Origin: Aquiluna sp.
GTDB lineage: Bacteria > Actinomycetota > Actinomycetes > Actinomycetales > Microbacteriaceae
Assembly (NCBI GenBank): GCA_023260495.1
Contig: JALQVB010000051.1
Span: 1 to 7,013, forward strand
Length of the DNA stretch: 7,013 nt
Reading direction: 5' to 3'
Each line of letters begins with the position of its first letter. Position 1 is the first letter of the stretch. Below, one piece after another: positions 5,755 to 7,013 of the stretch. The position numbers and the translations under genes were made by a program. The notes under the pieces are model-generated. The model did no database searches. It saw nothing but the letters and a program-made list of their open reading frames with translations, and was not told where the DNA came from.

Positions 5755-6504
5755 CTCTTCTCCCGGTTTTGAGGTGTAAACGAGGGTGCCGGGGTCGGCA
5801 CTAAAGGTTGAGCGAACCCGAAGTGGGACCGCGTGACGTCGAGCAAATTCAACTGCCCGGATGTAGAGAATCTTGGCTCCCGATGAGGAGAGTTCCAGCA
5901 TCGAGTCCAGATCGATCTGGGCCAGCTTTCGAGCCCTTGGCACGACTCTAGGGTCGGCGGTGTACACGCCGTCAACATCGGAGTAGATCTCGCAGATATC
6001 GGCATTCATCGCTGCAGCCAGCGCGACAGCAGTGGTGTCGCTGCCACCGCGACCCAGCGTGGTGGTGTCGCCATTTTCAAAGCTGAAGCCTTGGAACCCA
6101 GCAACCACGGCAATGTTGCCCTGCGCCATGGCCTCTTGGATGCGCTTTGGATCAATCTTCCAGATACGAGCACTGCCGTGCTCGGAATCGGTTGAGATAC
6201 CAGCCTGGAAACCGGTGAAGCTCATGGCCTTACCACCGAGCTCTTTGATTGCTAGGGCTAGTAAGGACATTGAGATACGCTCGCCGGCGGTGAGCAAGAT
6301 GTCCATCTCACGACTTCCGGTCACATCCGTAGTGACCGAATCGGCTAGGTCAATTAGCTCGTCGGTTGTGTCGCCCATCGCGGAGACAACAACACAAACC
6401 TGGTTGCCCTCGGCCTGAGTTTGCAGCACGCGCTGAGCGACGTGCTTGATCTTCTCGGCATCAGAAACCGAAGATCCGCCAAACTTTTGGACAATAAGAG
6501 GCAA
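5236..6504 (-). CDS. lysC: Aspartate kinase with two ACT domains
   Basis: This enzyme phosphorylates L-aspartate with ATP, the committed step of the aspartate family pathway. The 422-aa length matches the 421-aa C. glutamicum LysC, which it resembles throughout. The catalytic domain (1 to about 245) shows KFGGSS (7-12), TAGERIS (72-78), SFTGFQAGI (95-103), GRGGSDTTA (151-159) and SDVDGVYTADPR (175-186). Two ACT domains follow, beginning near ITVIGVPDRPG (268-278) and LSIVGAG (348-354), and the protein ends AVVYAGTGR. Such enzymes are usually inhibited jointly by lysine and threonine through the ACT domains. The position aligning with C. glutamicum Thr311, a known feedback-resistance site, is serine here (S312; alignment from memory). 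The start is TTG 6504-6502, supported by the conserved VQKFGGSS onset and an AGGAG 8 bases upstream. An internal ATG at codon 251 probably makes a separate regulatory subunit. Confidence 0.97.
   Translation of the reverse strand: MPLIVQKFGGSSVSDAEKIKHVAQRVLQTQAEGNQVCVVVSAMGDTTDELIDLADSVTTDVTGSREMDILLTAGERISMSLLALAIKELGGKAMSFTGFQAGISTDSEHGSARIWKIDPKRIQEAMAQGNIAVVAGFQGFSFENGDTTTLGRGGSDTTAVALAAAMNADICEIYSDVDGVYTADPRVVPRARKLAQIDLDSMLELSSSGAKILYIRAVEFARRHAVPLRVRSTFSADPGTLVYTSKPGEEMEEPIVSGVATDDTQSKITVIGVPDRPGKAAEIFQIVAEAGANIDMIVQNVSTTENHLSDISFTLPHSDRPKVVDALKGRQSDVGFASVTYDDEIGKLSIVGAGMKTSSGVSAKLFGALAKAGINIEMISTSEIRISVITRADQLKEATRVVHTAFELDAADTAVVYAGTGR
5239..5244 (-). promoter_or_regulatory. Shine-Dalgarno of asd, inside the 3' end of lysC
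   Basis: GGAAGG on the minus strand lies 7 bases before the asd ATG and overlaps the last lysC codons. A ribosome finishing lysC would sit on this site, which fits translational coupling of the two pathway enzymes. Confidence 0.7.
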
Positions 6505-6517
6505 GTTAGATTCTCCT
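6502..6517 (-). promoter_or_regulatory. Ribosome binding site and TTG start of lysC
   Basis: Minus-strand AGGAG (6517-6513) is followed by 8 bases and then TTG (6504-6502). No ATG or GTG lies close by in frame, and the next codons read PLIVQKFGGSS, the conserved aspartate kinase N terminus, so TTG is the start. Part of the Shine-Dalgarno lies in an arm of the inverted repeat at 6507-6552. Confidence 0.8.
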
Positions 6518-6552
6518 GTGGGAATGTGCGACTGCGCTTTGGGAGAATTCTA
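6507..6552 (-). repeat. Inverted repeat at the recR/lysC junction that could mask the lysC Shine-Dalgarno
   Basis: In the leftward mRNA, TAGAATTCTCC (6552-6542) can pair with GGAGAATCTA (6516-6507). This gives 10 base pairs interrupted by one bulged A, with a 25-base loop. The 5' arm starts with the recR stop codon; the 3' arm includes most of the lysC Shine-Dalgarno and ends just before TTG. There is no following T-run, so it is not a classical terminator. A role in controlling lysC translation is inferred from placement. Confidence 0.5.
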
Positions 6553-6575
6553 GTTGACTCGGCGCCGTCCCTCAA
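6547..6575 (-). promoter_or_regulatory. Predicted lysC-asd promoter inside the end of recR
   Basis: Minus-strand TTGAGG (6575-6570), a 17-base spacer and TAGAAT (6552-6547) form a good sigma70-type promoter; the -10 box differs from TATAAT at one base. The expected start is the A at 6540, seven bases downstream, giving a leader of about 36 bases with the AGGAG. The -10 box begins with the recR stop codon TAG. C. glutamicum lysC-asd likewise has its own promoter. Read-through from upstream recR is also likely. Confidence 0.5.
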
Positions 6576-7013
6576 AGGCTCGGCCCAGAGTCATGTCATC
6601 CGCATACTCCAGATCGCCACCCACCGGAAGCCCCGAGGCTAGCTTGCTAACCGCGATTTCCATCGAACCCAGAAGTCTTGCGAGGTAGGTGGCGGTTGCC
6701 TCACCCTCGAGATTTGGGTTTGTGGCGATAATGACCTCACGTACCTCTGGGTTGGCAAGGCGCTTCATCAGCTCCTTGATACGGAGCTGATCGGGGCCGA
6801 TACCGGCAATCGGGGAAATAGCCCCGCCCAGCACGTGATATAGCCCGCGGAACTCGCGGCTTCGCTCGATTGCAGAGATATCTTTGCTGTCCTCGACTAC
6901 GCAAATAAGTCCCAGGTCTCTTCTTGGGTCAGAGCAGATGGCGCAGCGCTCACTCTCCGAGACGTTGCCGCAAACCTCACAAAACCGCACCCGCTCCTTG
7001 GCCTCGCGAATCG
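6550..7013 (-). CDS. recR: Recombination protein RecR (N-terminus outside window)
   Basis: RecR forms a ring-shaped clamp that works with RecF and RecO to load RecA onto gapped DNA. The frame runs from TAG (6552-6550) to the right edge, giving 153 visible residues of an expected 198-200, so roughly 45-50 N-terminal residues (the helix-hairpin-helix) are missing. Visible from the edge: the C4 zinc finger CEVC...CAIC (visible residues 11-26), the Toprim domain with CVVED (glutamate at 40), TNPNLEGEATA (97-107), and the conserved C-terminal GGDLEYADDMTLGRAFEGR. An apparent GTG at 6990-6988 is not the true start, because conserved sequence (IREAKER) continues upstream of it to the edge. It sits 45 bases ahead of lysC on the same strand, an arrangement recalled from other actinobacteria. 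The lysC promoter appears to lie in its last codons. Confidence 0.97.
   Translation of the reverse strand, partial: IREAKERVRFCEVCGNVSESERCAICSDPRRDLGLICVVEDSKDISAIERSREFRGLYHVLGGAISPIAGIGPDQLRIKELMKRLANPEVREVIIATNPNLEGEATATYLARLLGSMEIAVSKLASGLPVGGDLEYADDMTLGRAFEGRRRVN

Noticed and set aside
6032..6418. 128-codon open frame on the plus strand
   Set aside because: It is antisense to the conserved lysC kinase domain and low in complexity (rich in Ser, Pro and Ala), as expected of a shadow frame.
6505..6549. Lysine or other amino-acid riboswitch ahead of lysC
   Set aside because: The gap is only 45 bases, far too short for a lysine riboswitch, and no leader peptide with Lys or Thr runs is seen.

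Overview
The window looks like a compact, ordinary stretch of core chromosome from an actinobacterium. Gene content and order point to the Actinomycetota: a PonA2-type penicillin-binding protein with PASTA domains followed by a cytoplasmic metallophosphoesterase, a DUF4177/RidA pair beside it, and a recR-lysC-asd run. The LysC closely resembles the Corynebacterium glutamicum enzyme as I remember it. GC is roughly mid-50s by eye, which is low for the phylum. Only about 91 bases (near 1.3%) lie outside genes. This would fit a small-genome Microbacteriaceae-like lineage, but that placement is inference.

Layout from the left: (1) the C-terminal end of a GNAT acetyltransferase on the + strand (1-167), whose stop abuts the stop of the next gene. 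(2) A leftward two-gene unit, DUF4177 protein (623-778) then RidA-family protein (168-626), coupled by a 4-base GTGA overlap. (3) A 42-base divergent intergenic region (779-820) that appears to hold back-to-back promoters; the rightward one probably gives a leaderless mRNA. (4) A rightward unit, the bifunctional class A PBP (821-3379) and the metallophosphoesterase (3370-4167), overlapping by 10 bases. (5) A leftward unit, recR (6550 to beyond the right edge), lysC (5236-6504) and asd (4164-5231). The asd stop and the metallophosphoesterase stop share one CTAG palindrome.

Functionally, lysC and asd encode the first two steps of the aspartate pathway (aspartate to aspartyl phosphate to aspartate semialdehyde), which supplies lysine/DAP, threonine and methionine. 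The PBP polymerises and cross-links peptidoglycan outside the membrane. RecR belongs to RecFOR recombinational repair. RidA proteins usually remove reactive enamine/imine intermediates. The link between the cell-wall unit and the amino-acid unit is positional only.

I see no mobile element, CRISPR array, tRNA/rRNA or clearly novel multi-gene system. The observations most worth checking are regulatory and structural: a good promoter for lysC whose -10 box coincides with an anti-Shine-Dalgarno arm of an inverted repeat at the recR/lysC junction; an internal start for a LysC regulatory subunit with its own Shine-Dalgarno; eight extracytoplasmic cysteines falling in four adjacent pairs, and an acidic DxDxDG loop, in the PBP; and a metallophosphoesterase whose GNHD motif reads GSND.
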